Source: Pisolithus tinctorius
Taxonomy: Eukaryota > Basidiomycota > Agaricomycetes > Boletales > Pisolithaceae
NCBI GenBank assembly: GCA_024663395.1
Contig: JANFAH010000031.1
Location: forward strand, 434,001-498,000
DNA: 64,000 nucleotides
Direction: 5' to 3'
This document shows, one piece after another, positions 10,009 through 21,213 of this stretch. The notes under the pieces were generated by a model that was given only the letters and a program-made list of their open reading frames with translations, was not told where the DNA came from and did no database searches. The stretch's first letter is position 1; each line of letters opens with the position of its first letter. The position numbers were made by a program, and so were the translations under genes.

Positions 10009-10707
10009 CTTGACTACAGCCTTCAGGGATACAGGATTGAGCACACTGCAAACAGTTTGGGAAGTGACAAGAGAGGAAAGGGCCACACACATTATATGCA
10101 TAGCCTGGACAGCAATTTCAGCTCTTCCAGAGGTCATACTAGAGACTGTTCTCCTCTGCCAGGAGAAGAAGGCTGGTAAGGATGTCCTAATTTGAGGTTT
10201 CCCTTAATCTAGCTGGAACTCTTTGATGACCCTAGCCACAGTAGAACTCCCCTGACCAGTTGTAGAGGAGATTTGATGAGCAGAAAGGCCAGATTCAGAA
10301 AGAAGATGGATATTTGCTCTAGCAGAAGCAAAAATGCATTTCATGGTGAAGTAGGGTTAGCTGAGTGGGACCCAAGCCATTTTTATGGCTCAGGATTATG
10401 TACATTACATAATCAGTCAGGGTTGAAGCACAAAATCCCTCAGAAGTGGTCAAATCCTTATGTTATTTACTAAATAATGACTGGCAACATCATGCTCAAA
10501 AAAGTGTCCCAATGACATGTCATTTTGAATTGGTTATATCTCAGTGCCATGTCAACCAAATTACATAAGCAAGCCCTTGTTGTCAAGGAAACAGTTAGCG
10601 CTAATTTTGGTCCTGCAGGAGTTTGAACTAATTCCTATTGGCCCTCTCATAAATGTCAACTCTTTCTAAAATAACCCAACATTGGGACACTTTTTTGAGC
10701 CACTGTA

Positions 10708-11860
10708 CCTCCATCCTCCCCCTGGCTTCTGAGACTCAATTAACATTGTTTGTCACCTCTATTGTGTGCTCTATGGACTAAAACAGGCTCTGAAAACTTG
10801 GTACAATCAACTATGAGAAGTTTTTGAATCCCTTGGGTTCATGCACAGTGATGCTGACCACAGTCTTTTCTACAAGGATGAAAATGGCATTTTAATTATA
10901 GTTGCGGTCTACATTGATGACAAACTGATCCTCTTGAAGAGCCACAAGGCCATTGACTGCCTCAAAGTCCAATTATCAGCTGAGTACAACCTCTCCAACT
11001 TAGGTGAGGCTTGGTGGATCCTCAGTATGGAGATTATATGAGATTGTGACAAGGAAACCATAGAATTATCTCAGTGTTGCTATATAGAGCTCATTCTTGA
11101 GTGTATGGGCATGCAGGATGGCCATGCAGTGTCCACACCCATCAAGCAGAACTTAAAATTAGAAAAACTCAATGCTCCTGCCTATGACCTACATGTGTAT
11201 CAAAGCACTCTTGGAGTGTTGATGTATGCTATGCTGGCTACCTGGCCAGATCTCACATTTGCTGTGGGTGTGCTTAGCAGGCACACAGCTACCCCTGGTG
11301 ACCAACACTGGACTGTGCTCAAGTGAGTTTACAGATACCTTCAAAAAACTGTTGATGCACATTTACAGTACATGAGAGACTCTGTGAGCTCTCTTGTAGG
11401 CTATGCTGATGCTGACTGGGCTGCAGATGTAAATGACCACCATTCTGTAACTGGCTACATCTTTACTCTGTCTGGTGGAGCAGTTAGCTGGTCATCAAAG
11501 AAACAGACCTCTGTTGCTTTGTCTAGCACAGAAGCCAAGTACATGGCAGTCTTGGCAGCTGCAAAAGAGATACTTTGGCTATGAATGCTACTACATGAAC
11601 TAGACATGGACATGACCATGCAGCCCACTTCCCTTCTAGTTGACAATCAGTCTGCAATAGCCCTGACAAGCAATGCAATGTTCCACAACTGCATGAAGCA
11701 CATAGCTATTTGTCATCACTTTATCTGCAAGAAGGTTGAGGATGGAGAAGTGGATGTCAAGTACATTTCTACAAACAAGCAGGTCACTGATGTTCTCACC
11801 AAGGGACTGTCACATGAGAACCATGAGTGCTTTTCTCTTGGTATGGGAATTATTTTCTGA
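10708..11860 (+). pseudogene. Ty1/copia reverse transcriptase and RNase H, 3' part
   Basis: Continuation of the copia frame after D1: PPPGF, YGLKQALKTWYNQL, then the RT catalytic block VAVYIDDKLI, then LTFAVGVLSR and RNase H (GYADADWAAD, TGYIFTLSGG, ALSSTEAKYMA, DVLTKGLS). Removing D1 and one TA rejoins EEIY to LHPPPGF in frame. In-frame TGA codons follow PPGF, NQL, MEII, TVLK and EILWL; several replace positions usually held by arginine. The end is followed by a G-rich tract (GAGGGGGTG) typical of a polypurine tract. Dead copy. Confidence 0.85.
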
Positions 11861-11883
11861 AGGCTTGCTACACTGAGGGGGTG

Positions 11884-12140
11884 TGTTGGAACATGTGTCC
11901 CCTATGTTTATTTGCTTACAGTGTACAAGCTTATGTAATAATTCTTCGCACTTAGGCAGTTAGTTTTTCCTTGTGCACCTCAGTCTTCTTACCACAGAAG
12001 CCTGAGGTATGTTTACTATATTAACCCTACAGCTACCTTACTGACATACTACCATGGACCTTCTTTTTAGGTTAGCTTGTTAATATTCAGTCTTCTTACC
12101 ACAGAAGCCTGAGACCTTCTTTTTAATCTTAATTTTGGCC
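11884..12140 (+). repeat. probable 3' LTR of the copia element (end not defined)
   Basis: Begins TGTTGGAACATG directly after a purine-rich tract, the usual start of copia LTRs. No 5' partner is in the window, so the right boundary is uncertain. It contains a direct repeat of about 26 bp (CAGTCTTCTTACCACAGAAG and following) at about 11983 and 12087. Confidence 0.45.
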
Positions 12141-12154
12141 TCCTCTTAAGAGTA

Positions 12155-12488
12155 TCATGCCTGAGACACTGATGTTAGTGATTGGAGACAACATATACAA
12201 GAACACCACCTCTGGTGAGTGACAGTACCTATGTTGTGTAAAGTCTTGCCATCAATGACTGATGTTGCAATGCCTGTGTATGCAGCCTTGACAAGCATAC
12301 CTCCAATACCAAGGTGAAAGAAATTATCTGTGATCATCTGAATTGTTTTCAACTTTCCAACTCCTCCTTCACCTGGTATGATCATGTGCAGTTGACCAGG
12401 ACACCTCCCAGCCACAAACTGCTGTAAGTGCCATTCAATGATATCATAGGCATGCTGCTGATCCTCCAATAAGTTCTCCACATTACTA
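12155..12488 (-). pseudogene. PIF1-like helicase, Walker A region
   Basis: Central fragment of a PIF1/Helitron-type helicase. The line LEDQQHAYDIIEWHL is followed by the nucleotide-binding loop PGEGGVGKLKTIQ (usual GKS/GKT, here GKL) and AAYTGIATSVIDGKTLH. The frame decays after about 12180. It runs unbroken into 14042-14230 if element E1 and one TA are removed. Confidence 0.75.
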
Positions 12489-14039
12489 CAGTGAGGGACA
12501 AAAGCATTGCAATGTTTGTGAGGTGTGACTTGCTGCTGATGTAGCTCAGGCTATTCTGCACAGATAAACATGATACCTATACCATTGGAAAGGGGTGACT
12601 CTAAGCTTTCCAGAGCACTAGGGTTCAGTCCAAACAAAGCAATACATGCTGAGATACACCCTATTCTTTCCAAAAAGTGCATTGCAATGCTTTTGTCCCT
12701 GACTGGTGGAATAGTGAAAAGTGACCTTTTGATGGGATTAAGGGCATGAAGGATGGGAAAATATGATTACATAATAGACCACATGATCCTCTAGATGATT
12801 TGTCAGCATGTAAACAATGACAAACATTGGACTTGTACCATTAACCCTCCCTCTTTTACCACAACTCATGGAATCATCTCTCTAGTTCACATGGTCATTT
12901 TCTTATCAAATACTGGTGGCCACCACAGTGCCATCAGTATAACATGCTCTCAGAACCATCAGTCCCTTAAAAAACCTGCTGTCAGTCATTCCCTGGACTG
13001 TTTCCCCCCCCATGCCTGATGTGTTCTGGGACTAATCAGTACTTGGAAGGCTGAGAATGTTTTGGAGGTCAATCTGGCACTTCAGAACATGATGGACAAG
13101 CTATCCCCCTCTCAACCAATGCATTTCTGGCACAGGAACACTGGTATGGAAGTTAGGGCAAGACAAAATCCTCTTCACCCCTGGGTGTCATCAGAAGGAT
13201 ATGCTACTGAACTGCCATGGAGCAGAATCCTGTGCTTCCATCTGGACCTGAATATTGCCTTTGGTCACATATGACCAAATAATCCTTCCCCACTCATCTA
13301 CAGTTCAGATCAGAGCAAGATCTAGTGAACCCTCTTATGGTGCTCAGAGCACAAGGAGGTTTTGTCTCACCCCAACTTCCATACCAGTGTTCCTGTGCCA
13401 GAAATGCATTGGTTGAGAGGGGGATAGCTTGTCCATCATGTTCTGAAGTGCCAGATTGACCTCCAAAACATTCTCAGCCTTCCAAGTACTGATTAGTCCC
13501 AGAACACATCAGGCATGGGGGGGGAAACAGTCCAGGGAATGACTGACAGCAGGTTTTTTAAGGGACTGATGGTTCTGAGAGCATGTTATACTGATGGCAC
13601 TGTGGTGGCCACCAGTATTTGATAAGAAAATGACCATGTGAACTAGAGAGATGATTCCATGAGTTGTGGTAAAAGAGGGAGGGTTAATGGTACAAGTCCA
13701 ATGTTTGTCATTGTTTACATGCTGACAAATCATCTAGAGGATCATGTGGTCTATTATGTAATCATATTTTCCCATCCTTCATGCCCTTAATCCCATCAAA
13801 AGGTCACTTTTCACTATTCCACCAGTCAGGGACAAAAGCATTGCAATGCACTTTTTGGAAAGAATAGGGTGTATCTCAGCATGTATTGCTTTGTTTGGAC
13901 TGAACCCTAGTGCTCTGGAAAGCTTAGAGTCACCCCTTTCCAATGGTATAGGTATCATGTTTATCTGTGCAGAATAGCCTGAGCTACATCAGCAGCAAGT
14001 CACACCTCACAAACATTGCAATGCTTTTGTCCCTCACTG
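12489..14039. mobile_element. palindromic Tc1/mariner-type element E1
   Basis: 1551-bp element flanked by TA (12487-12488 and 14040-14041), ends CAGTGAGGGAC...GTCCCTCACTG. Two arms of about 683 bp are inverted around a centre of about 185 bp. Each arm end contains an inverted copy of the terminal motif (12495-12514 and 12680-12699). The arms translated outward give GGLMVQVQCLS, resembling the GG-MVWG block of Tc1 transposases, so the arms seem derived from the 3' half of such a gene. It is inserted in the helicase frame. Related copy E2 lies at 24396-25964. Confidence 0.85.
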
Positions 14040-14041
14040 TA

Positions 14042-14230
14042 GGTTTGAGAGAGTGCTCATCAGTCACCAATTATGCAAGCATGTAGGTGCTACCCATTTT
14101 GTTGTTTGTGATTGCATCCCTACCAATCACATCACCATGGTCCATTTCATCATCTGCCATCTGCAAATTGAGGCTCTTGCTGTTCCCTGCACTCTCAACC
14201 ATGGCTTGCATTAGCTAGGTGGCACAGGGG
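14042..14230 (-). pseudogene. PIF1-like helicase, segment upstream of the Walker A region
   Basis: Reads on the - strand as a frame with KSLNLQMADDEMDHGD, then VIGRDAITNNK, one TAA, then VTDEHSLKPSNVE that continues across E1 into LLEDQQHAYD at 12488. The frame match over the E1 insertion point is the evidence that this belongs to the helicase. Confidence 0.55.
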
Positions 14231-15028
14231 CCTCATCAATCTATGGTGTTATCTACCATTTAAGTAGCTTCCATATGGTATGTAAAGTTTGGTATTCCAC
14301 AGCAAAGCTTGTTTTCACTTACAGTCATCCAATTCCATGGTGTGCTGTGTGTTCTTGGCTGCCCTTAGCTCTTCAGCTGTAGACTGCCTGTGCTGCTGTG
14401 GCAGATCTTCACATTGCTTCCATAACATGCACAGGTTTTCTGAGGTTACTCTAGCATGGCAAGACTGCAGACACTTGTGCAATGAAGCCTCATGTCACTG
14501 AGTGCTCTCTGTCTCTTGTATGCTACTAAATCTGATTATCTGAAGTATGTTGGGGGGGGGGGGCATTGCAATGGAGCAATCAATGATGTTGATGATAAGT
14601 GCCCTGGCACATCTCTTGAGGGGGACCCCTACCATGATGGGGAGGAGAGCTCCTATTGCTGGGTTCACCTCTACCTGCTGCATCTACACACCCATCACCC
14701 ACTTCCTGTTTTTTCTCTCATCTACAGGTTGGTCATTCAGCATCATGGCCTTGCATTACATTTGTTGTCAACATCAGTATCACAGCATCATGTTGCCTGC
14801 CCATGACAATGGCATATGTTATCAGGTATGGGGCTTCTTGTTTGGCCCCAGGTCTGGCCCTTGCCATTTGAATCTTCATGTGTTCAGCAACAATGACATC
14901 AGAATCTCTGGCACCCAGTACCTGTTTGCTGCAGATGTTGAGATCACCACATTTATATTGTGTACTTCAATTTAGCCCATCATCTGGCACAGTGCAGGGA
15001 CACTTCATATGTCTTTGTGCAGGTGCAC
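14231..15028. other. decayed DNA, no gene identified
   Basis: Only short frames on both strands, none recognised. Contains a run of 12 G at about 14552. CpG is nearly absent. Confidence 0.4.
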
Positions 15029-16836
15029 TGTCACACACCAAAGGTGTTTGGTGAGGTGGACATGGATGCAGCTGATGGATGGAGATGAAGACCATAGCCC
15101 CCATGTGAAGAAGGACAGCCAGAAATGTCAGCAGTCATCCCTCACACAAGAATGAGTCATCAATGCCAAAGAAAAAGGAAGGAAGCAAGGTAAGTGCTGA
15201 TAAAAATTCTTAAGTGCCCATGTACAGCATTCCAGTTTTTGATGTATCTCCACCAATTCTGCAGATACCGACACCATTCCCACACTTGCTTGTAGTGCTC
15301 AGCCACATGATCCTACCTTCCAAAATTGGAAAGGATCTGCACACTCCACACATTTCTACAGCACTCCCTCCAAAAGATGCTCATTTCACTAATTCTTCTG
15401 ATATGGCCACCTCCACATCAATCATTTCACTTGTCCCCTTTGCTAGGGACCATGGCTACATATATCTACCAGGAGTTCCTACCAGCTTCCATCCTGAAGC
15501 ATCCTGGTACATCCCATCCTCATCTGCCCCCTCTCAGCCCATCCAGCTTGGACAGTGTGTTCTTTATGTCAGTATGACCTCTAGGAGGACATTCTTTGGT
15601 CACCTCAGGTCTGTCATTCAGTTGGAAAGGTCTTATGTGGTTGTTTCAGTCTCTCCAGTCCAAGAAGCATATGGATCCTTCCTCCCTGCTCCCTGCAACA
15701 TCTTCATACCAGTCTCATCCATCATCCTTCCAAAATTGTGACAGCTACAGTATAATCTACTGTTCTCCACTCTCCCTGATCACATCCATGATGAGTATGA
15801 TGCACATCTTGCCTCCTTATTGCAAGATACAGCAGAAGACCTTCCCCCTTTGTCCTCTCTTCTAACAGAGCCTCATTCATGAAGTTTTCATTTGCTTCAC
15901 TGAGAGGACAGTTAGGGGGGGAAAGTTGTGATCCCCTATGCTCCTGTCACCCCACAGACCCCCAAAGCTTGACCCCTGTTGACATCTGACTCACCCTGTC
16001 CACTTTTGGATATACTATATTGGCATCAGCACTGCCTCTCTGTCATCCCACTTTGGCCCAGAAGCAATCTCTTCAAGATGGGAAATGCACAGCCTCCCCC
16101 TAATGTGATTCCAGTGCATTTTCCCAGTTTCTGACATTACTTGACTCATACTTTGACATTCTGACTGTCTTTGACTCACCTATTGCCAATACTTACCAAT
16201 CTTTTGACCTTGTGTACTGATTCTTCACTTTTTGGCTTACTTATCCTTACCAATGCTTACCAATGCTTTCTAAGACAATTACTCATCACTTACATTCCTT
16301 ACTCATCAGTTACCAGTCACTTACCAAGTGTTTCCACCTTGTTTTCCATAGGCAATGCCCCTGTACTGTATATAAATCACTGTACTTAGATAGCTGAATA
16401 AGAAGAAGACATCAGAGAGCCCCTCTTGCTTGCATTTCATCATCACTCAGTAATTCATTCATCAGCTTTGATAGTTGAGACTTTATTAAGGGTCTAACTA
16501 TTGTCTACTTTGCTTATTATCATCTATCATCAATCAGCTTCACTCCAAGTCCTCCCTGAGCTCAGTGCAGCTCAGAGCATCAAATTAAGTCATCATCCAT
16601 CCTTCTGTAGGCTGACAGCAGTCTACCCCATTGCAATCTCTTGCATTCCTGCTCCTTCTTTGTCAGGAGCACCCCCAACCCTCAGCACTTGTCCTTGAGT
16701 GTTGTAGCTTGCAAAAACCCTCCCAAATAAAAGGTTCTACCATCTAGGTACTGCATAGGCACACCACCACTCACTTTCATCGTCTTTTGTGTTGGTTTTG
16801 GTTGGTTTCCACCACTGAACCACACTTTGACTCACA
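15029..16836 (+). repeat. H-family LTR, copy H1
   Basis: 1808-bp sequence beginning TGTCACACACC and ending CTTTGACTCACA; similarity to H2 and H3 stops exactly at these ends. A TATA box (TATATAAA, 16369-16376) lies about 470 bp before the 3' end, giving a long U3. A clean target duplication is not seen (TGCAC left, GTGGA right). It carries a conserved frame at 15403-15882. Confidence 0.75.
15403..15882 (+). pseudogene. LTR-borne 160-codon frame, H1 copy (one stop)
   Basis: Starts MATSTSIISL and runs 160 codons with a single TGA at 15739-15741 where H3 has CGA. Shared blocks include GYIYLPGVPTSF, LGQCVLYVSMTSRRTFFG, LRSVIQLERSYVV and YGSFLPAPC. No known domain, signal peptide or membrane segment recognised. 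The length is the same in H2 and H3. It lies in the U3 part of the LTR, well upstream of the TATA box. Confidence 0.5.
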
Positions 16837-17401
16837 GTGGACACATTCAGAAAAGACTATGTACAACTTGCCAAATCTAACACATGCTGAAGAAGATCGC
16901 AATTCATTCATCACTGCCATCACCTCCAAGCTCAATAACTTCACACACAATCACTGCCCCATTGCCCCCACCACCCCTGCCACCCATTACCAATCCCCTT
17001 GTCACTGCTGCCATGGACTACATCAACAACATGCCACAGCTCTCAACAGACAATCAGATCAACATCAGTGACTACTTCCTCAGCATGACCCTGGATGAAG
17101 TGAACATCTTCCTCAAGCATCAGGAGCCAGCAAAGCAGATTTGGGTGCAGTGTCAGCTGATGAAGTACTGGGATGGGCGGAAATAGGTGTCTAGTTTCTT
17201 TTTTTTTTTACAATACACAAATGTACTTCCCCCCCCCTGCATATCTTTTCAAGTCCCTCCCCTCCCCCCCTTCATACAAATATGTACATAATAAAAGTAC
17301 ATGACTAGCTTCCTTTTGACAATGGAAGTTATTTCTCTACATGAGTGTGACACAATTGTAAGAACATATATTTGTACACCATGAAATCTGAATGTTCAGG
17401 C
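16837..17401. other. spacer with a short + strand frame of unknown nature
   Basis: A frame at 16884-17186 (about 100 codons) ends SMTLDEVNIFLKHQEPAKQI..LMKYWD. It lies 3' to 3' with the Harbinger pseudogene. PIF/Harbinger elements often carry a second, Myb-like gene, but I see no Myb signature and do not assign it. Long pyrimidine tracts follow (17195-17275). Confidence 0.3.
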
Positions 17402-18718
17402 TCAGAGAAGGCCCCTAATTGTAAGCTGGTGCTGATAGTCAATCCACATCTCCTCTGCAATGTTGTCATGCCTATTATCAGCCCTTCTCCTCTCTGCAGC
17501 ATCTGCTGGTCCATCACCAAGGCTTCCAATACCATCATCCTCTCCTATGTCCATGGCAAGGTCATGGTCAAAGAACTCTTCTGGATCATAGTGCTGTATG
17601 AAATTGTGGAGGGCACAGAGAGCAGCAGGTACTTGAGTTTGGGTGTGGATGCTATATTCAGGGGGAATTTGAAGAATCCTCCACCTGCATTTTATAACAC
17701 CAAATATCTGTTCAATGGCATTTCTATGTAAGTCCAGCATGGCAAAGGTTGAATAAATCCTCTCAGTTTTGAGGTCTATAAAATAGAAGTTACAGGTACA
17801 CTGAGCAGGATGGAATAGCAACTTACCTTAATCCAGCCTGGCACCATTCTTTCAGATGGTAACAAACACATCAATAGGGAACCAGAAGTGCATCACAGGT
17901 CCCAAACCCTGCATCTGCAAGAAGGTACTTCCCAGGTGGCATGTGCAAGTCATTCCTGTGTGCATCTTGCCACATGGTTGCATCTGCAGTTGACCCATCA
18001 AAGCCAGTGAGGGCATATGTGAAGAAGAAGTCAAAATCACAGATGAAGAGACAGTTTTGAGACAGGTAGCCCTTCCAGTTCCTCATATAAGGCTGGTCCT
18101 CAGCAGCAGTGAATGCTCAAATATGAGTGCCATTAACTGCACCAATACAATCCTGGAAAAATTGGAAGCATGGGTCACTAGTAATCATAGTTGATATGGG
18201 GGTGTTGTTGGTGGGGAATTGCACTTGGGATGCATAGAATTGTCCCCCAGAAAAGAAAGCCAACATTGCTTTGAAATATCTAAAAAATTGTGGGAAAAAT
18301 ATCAGACAGTCCAATGAACTCCCTACCTAGTGATGGTCCCTGGTGAGTGTTGGAACCTCTCAGCAACATGCCAGGATGACAACCCAGTAACACAGGTGTA
18401 GAGGAATATCCCAAGTTGTTCCTCCACAGAAATTACATTGTGAGAAGGCACAAAACCATGGTGAGTGAGCACCTGCATCAGGTGATCAAAAACCCCATGG
18501 CTGACACCAAGGCAAGTCCATATCCTGTCTGGATGACCATTCAGGAGCTCTAGCATCCACCCCTCACCAGTCAGGATTGAGGTATGGTAGGGGATTGGTT
18601 CTGAGTCAGAATGAAAAAGGAGGTCATAAGGGCATAGCACCTGGATCATCACTGCTACTACAAGTGCAGCAAGACAGTGATGATGATGGTGCTGGAGCTG
18701 CTGTGCTTCAAGATCCAT
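17402..18718 (-). pseudogene. PIF/Harbinger (HARBI1-like, DDE_Tnp_4) transposase
   Basis: DDE transposase of the PIF/Harbinger group. Exon 1 (18327-18718) ends SPGTIT and is followed by an apparent 47-bp intron (18280-18326, GTAGGG...TTTTAG). The first catalytic block is AVNGTHI, where Asp of the usual IDGTHI is Asn. The second is LLADAGFGTCDALLVPY (Asp present) and the third RNAIEQIFGVIKCRW (Glu present). Lesions: TGA after NGTHI (18117) and after LLVPY (17871), and a frameshift before RNAIEQ. A second intron (GTAAGT...TATAG) is visible near 17770-17830. The C-terminal ALHNFIQHYDPEEF is typical. Terminal repeats were not found. Confidence 0.8.
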
Positions 18719-18827
18719 AGCAGAGTTGTTTGATCTGTTATCACAATGTTATCTATTGAACTACAAGTTGTGTTGTTGTCTTATATAATTATCATGTGAT
18801 TACTTTGACTTTGACTTTGGAGGGTGA

Positions 18828-19223
18828 ATGGCACCTAAAAGCCTCTGGAACAAAGAATGGCAGAGATCCCCACATCACAGCAGAATCTCTCACATAGACC
18901 CCTTTCTACCTGGTAACTCATTCATAAAACTAACTGCCCCACTCCCCAAAAGACAGTCAGGCCTATACATTCAGCTCCATACAGGTCACATCCCACTCAA
19001 CAAACACCTGCACCACTTCAAACACAGTGACATGCCCTTATGTCTGTAATGTGGCAAGACCACCCCAGAAGATGTACACCATTTTTTGTTCCAATGCCCA
19101 AGATACAACAGGGAAAGGCATGTCCTCTGCAATGCTCTGGACAGGGATGCCAACTCACTATCATACATCCTGTCAAACACAAGAGCACAGCCTCATCTCC
19201 TCAAGTACATGACAAGCACAAAA
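18828..19223 (+). pseudogene. non-LTR retrotransposon (LINE) C-terminal fragment
   Basis: Last 130 codons of a LINE ORF2 as seen in fungal Tad-like elements: SHIDPFLPGNSFIKL, QLHTGHIPLNKHLHHF and the C-terminal zinc-knuckle-like CxxC...HHFLFQCPRY. One TAA (CL-stop-CGK) falls at a position consistent with CAA to TAA. 5' truncation is usual for LINE copies. No target duplication or A-tail was identified. Confidence 0.65.
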
Positions 19224-20273
19224 TGATTACAGGAAACATTCAGTGAGATGTACAAAAGCAAACAGGACACCTGATAAAACCCTAGCACAGGTAACATGAC
19301 CACTCACCCAAGCCTACCTAAAAACTGTCCACCCCACACCTCACCATGCCACTGCTTAAAAAGCCACAACAATCATATCCTCATCTCCCCACTCAACCAA
19401 CTCATACACACCCCAACCCCTCACTCCATCAGATCTATCAGATCCCAAAACCCCTTGGCTTAAAAGCTGCTTCTGTTCACAAGCTCCCCAGGCACCTCAC
19501 CCTACCATATTGCCACCACCACTGCAAAATGCAGCCCCTACAATACAGTCATTAATCAGCAAAGCTAAAGAATGTGATGTTTCCTTTATCAGCTTGCCTA
19601 ATGGCAGCTGAGTTAGCATAGTTTCAGTTTAGCATCTAGAAATGAATTAAGCCTACCCCACTCCAAGGCAGAGTGTCTAAAATGGCTGGCAGTGTAGGGA
19701 GCCATATACTCCCTGAGGCTGAAACAGGAATCTGTCACAAAATTCCACTAGCCTCTGTGACAAACCCTTACTGCCCTATGCCTTCAGATGCTTTTGGACT
19801 TCTTCCTGCTTGTAACCTCATGTTTCCTCCCAACCCCTGTCACCTTTGGAGTTTCTCCTGACCTTCAGCATGTCACCCAGTCATCAATAAGCTGATCCAG
19901 AAATTCTGCATTCACTCAGAGTCATCCAGAATTCAGTAGCTGAGCCACTGCCCAGCCACGTCACCACTCATCTGTGCCAGTTGCCTCTAAAAAACTCTGG
20001 TTACCCCTATCACCCTAAATTCTGCAAGCTGGACTTTGTGCCAGTATGCTCTGCCCTCCTGTGCTTCCCCCTTTTGCCAGCTCCACCTCTCACTTGTACA
20101 CATACCCTCATTCTGTTGGAAGATACCCCCTTACCATGATCCCACTTTTACTCTCATCTACTACTCACCAGACTGTTTCACATGCATCTGTAATTCACTG
20201 ATGTCTGTCATCCTTTCCTTTATTTTCCAGACTTTTAGTTTTTCCACCCCACCTTACTTCAACTCATACCTAC
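19224..20273. other. no gene seen
   Basis: C-rich on the + strand, few CpG, only short frames. May be 3' UTR of the LINE and old repeat debris. Confidence 0.4.
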
Positions 20274-21119
20274 TGTCATGACCATGACACCAGCGTAAGC
20301 CCCTAACACCTACTCCACCCTCCTCCGACATGTTCCCACGCTTCTCCACCCTCTTCCGACATGTTCCCGCTCTTCTCTGCCCTCCTCCGATGTGTTCCCG
20401 TGCTCCTCCGACCCTCCTGACACATCTCCACACCTCTCCGAGGTCCCCTGTCCATGTTCTGACCAACTCCACTCAACTCCGCCCTAAGGTTGGTCATGTG
20501 GGCTGTCAGACTTGTGGCCCTGCATTCTAGATAGGGTTCCGCCCTCATGTCGGTTTTCTCCATTCTTCTGCTCCTTTGGTATTTACCCTCTTTTCCTCAT
20601 TGTAGTAGTTTCCTTGTCTCAGTTAAGGTCCCTGTCATCCCTACCCTCTATCCCTTGTGTCAGAAGGACTCTAACCCACTATACACTTATTGGTTTACAT
20701 TCCATACTGCACCGCCCTTGACCTACATCGTATATAAGGCCACATAGTACTCCAATGTAATCAGTACAAATATCAAATAAAGTCCCCACCTTTGACTCCC
20801 TCTCAGTCCCCTCCGGAGTTTTGTCTCCACTTCCTCTGAGTCTGCTCCACCTCTGAAATATGAGGGCTGAGCTCGCGCAAGGGGGCAGCGCACTAGCTGA
20901 ACCCAACACCCTCTCATCTGACCTCCGACCTCTGACCTCCGGCTCCGACTCTGACCTCAGCCTCCGAAACTTCCCTTCATACCCCTCCGCTCACTGTTTG
21001 TTGAATATCTTGCCACCCAGTGGTCAGATTCACTTTGGACTTTGACCGCTGTACTCCGCAGCCCAACCCGCTCTAACTCCGCCCTAAGAAGGAGCCAGGG
21101 GTGTTGTCTGACTTTGACA
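20274..21119 (+). repeat. solo LTR K1
   Basis: 846 bp, begins TGTCATGACC and ends ACTTTGACA, flanked by the 5-bp duplication CCTAC (20269-20273 and 21120-21124). Promoter and poly(A) signals are visible: TATATAAGG at 20731-20739 and AATAAA at 20776-20781. CpG-rich compared with its surroundings, so relatively young. The same-length copy K2 lies at 28444-29289 and a decayed relative at 26120-26853. No internal region is present. Confidence 0.9.
20731..20781 (+). promoter_or_regulatory. K1 LTR TATA box and poly(A) signal
   Basis: TATATAAGG followed about 45 bp later by AATAAA, the normal spacing of the R region in a short-R LTR. Conserved in K2. Confidence 0.6.
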
Positions 21120-21213
21120 CCTACTTCCCTTGTACTATACAATTCTGCCATAACATCAGAAATATACCCACCCACCTTTAGAGTTGCTATCTAGTCTACA
21201 GTGTCTACAGTGT

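Larger units (their letters stand above)
9119..10705. mobile_element. palindromic Tc1/mariner-type element D1
   Basis: 1587-bp element flanked by TA on both sides (9117-9118 and 10706-10707), ends CAGTGGCTC...GAGCCACTG. It consists of two 697-bp inverted arms (9119-9815 and 10009-10705) around a 193-bp centre, so it could fold into one long hairpin. The arms carry a Tc1-type helix-turn-helix and the centre part of the catalytic domain. Each arm end also contains an inverted copy of the terminal 20 bp (9125-9144 and 9310-9329). It interrupts the copia RT frame. A same-length copy, D2, lies at 38309-39895. Confidence 0.88.

Noticed and set aside
9629..10195. Mirror-image frames of 60-150 codons in D1 (and D2)
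   Set aside because: They arise because the element is a palindrome. The family-like coding (HTH and DGR..VWK) lies in other frames with stops.
14552..14563. Poly-G run as a functional element
   Set aside because: A simple homopolymer in decayed DNA; no context suggests function.
16884..17186. Myb-like accessory gene of the Harbinger element
   Set aside because: Position fits but no Myb/SANT tryptophan spacing is visible; listed only as an unassigned frame.
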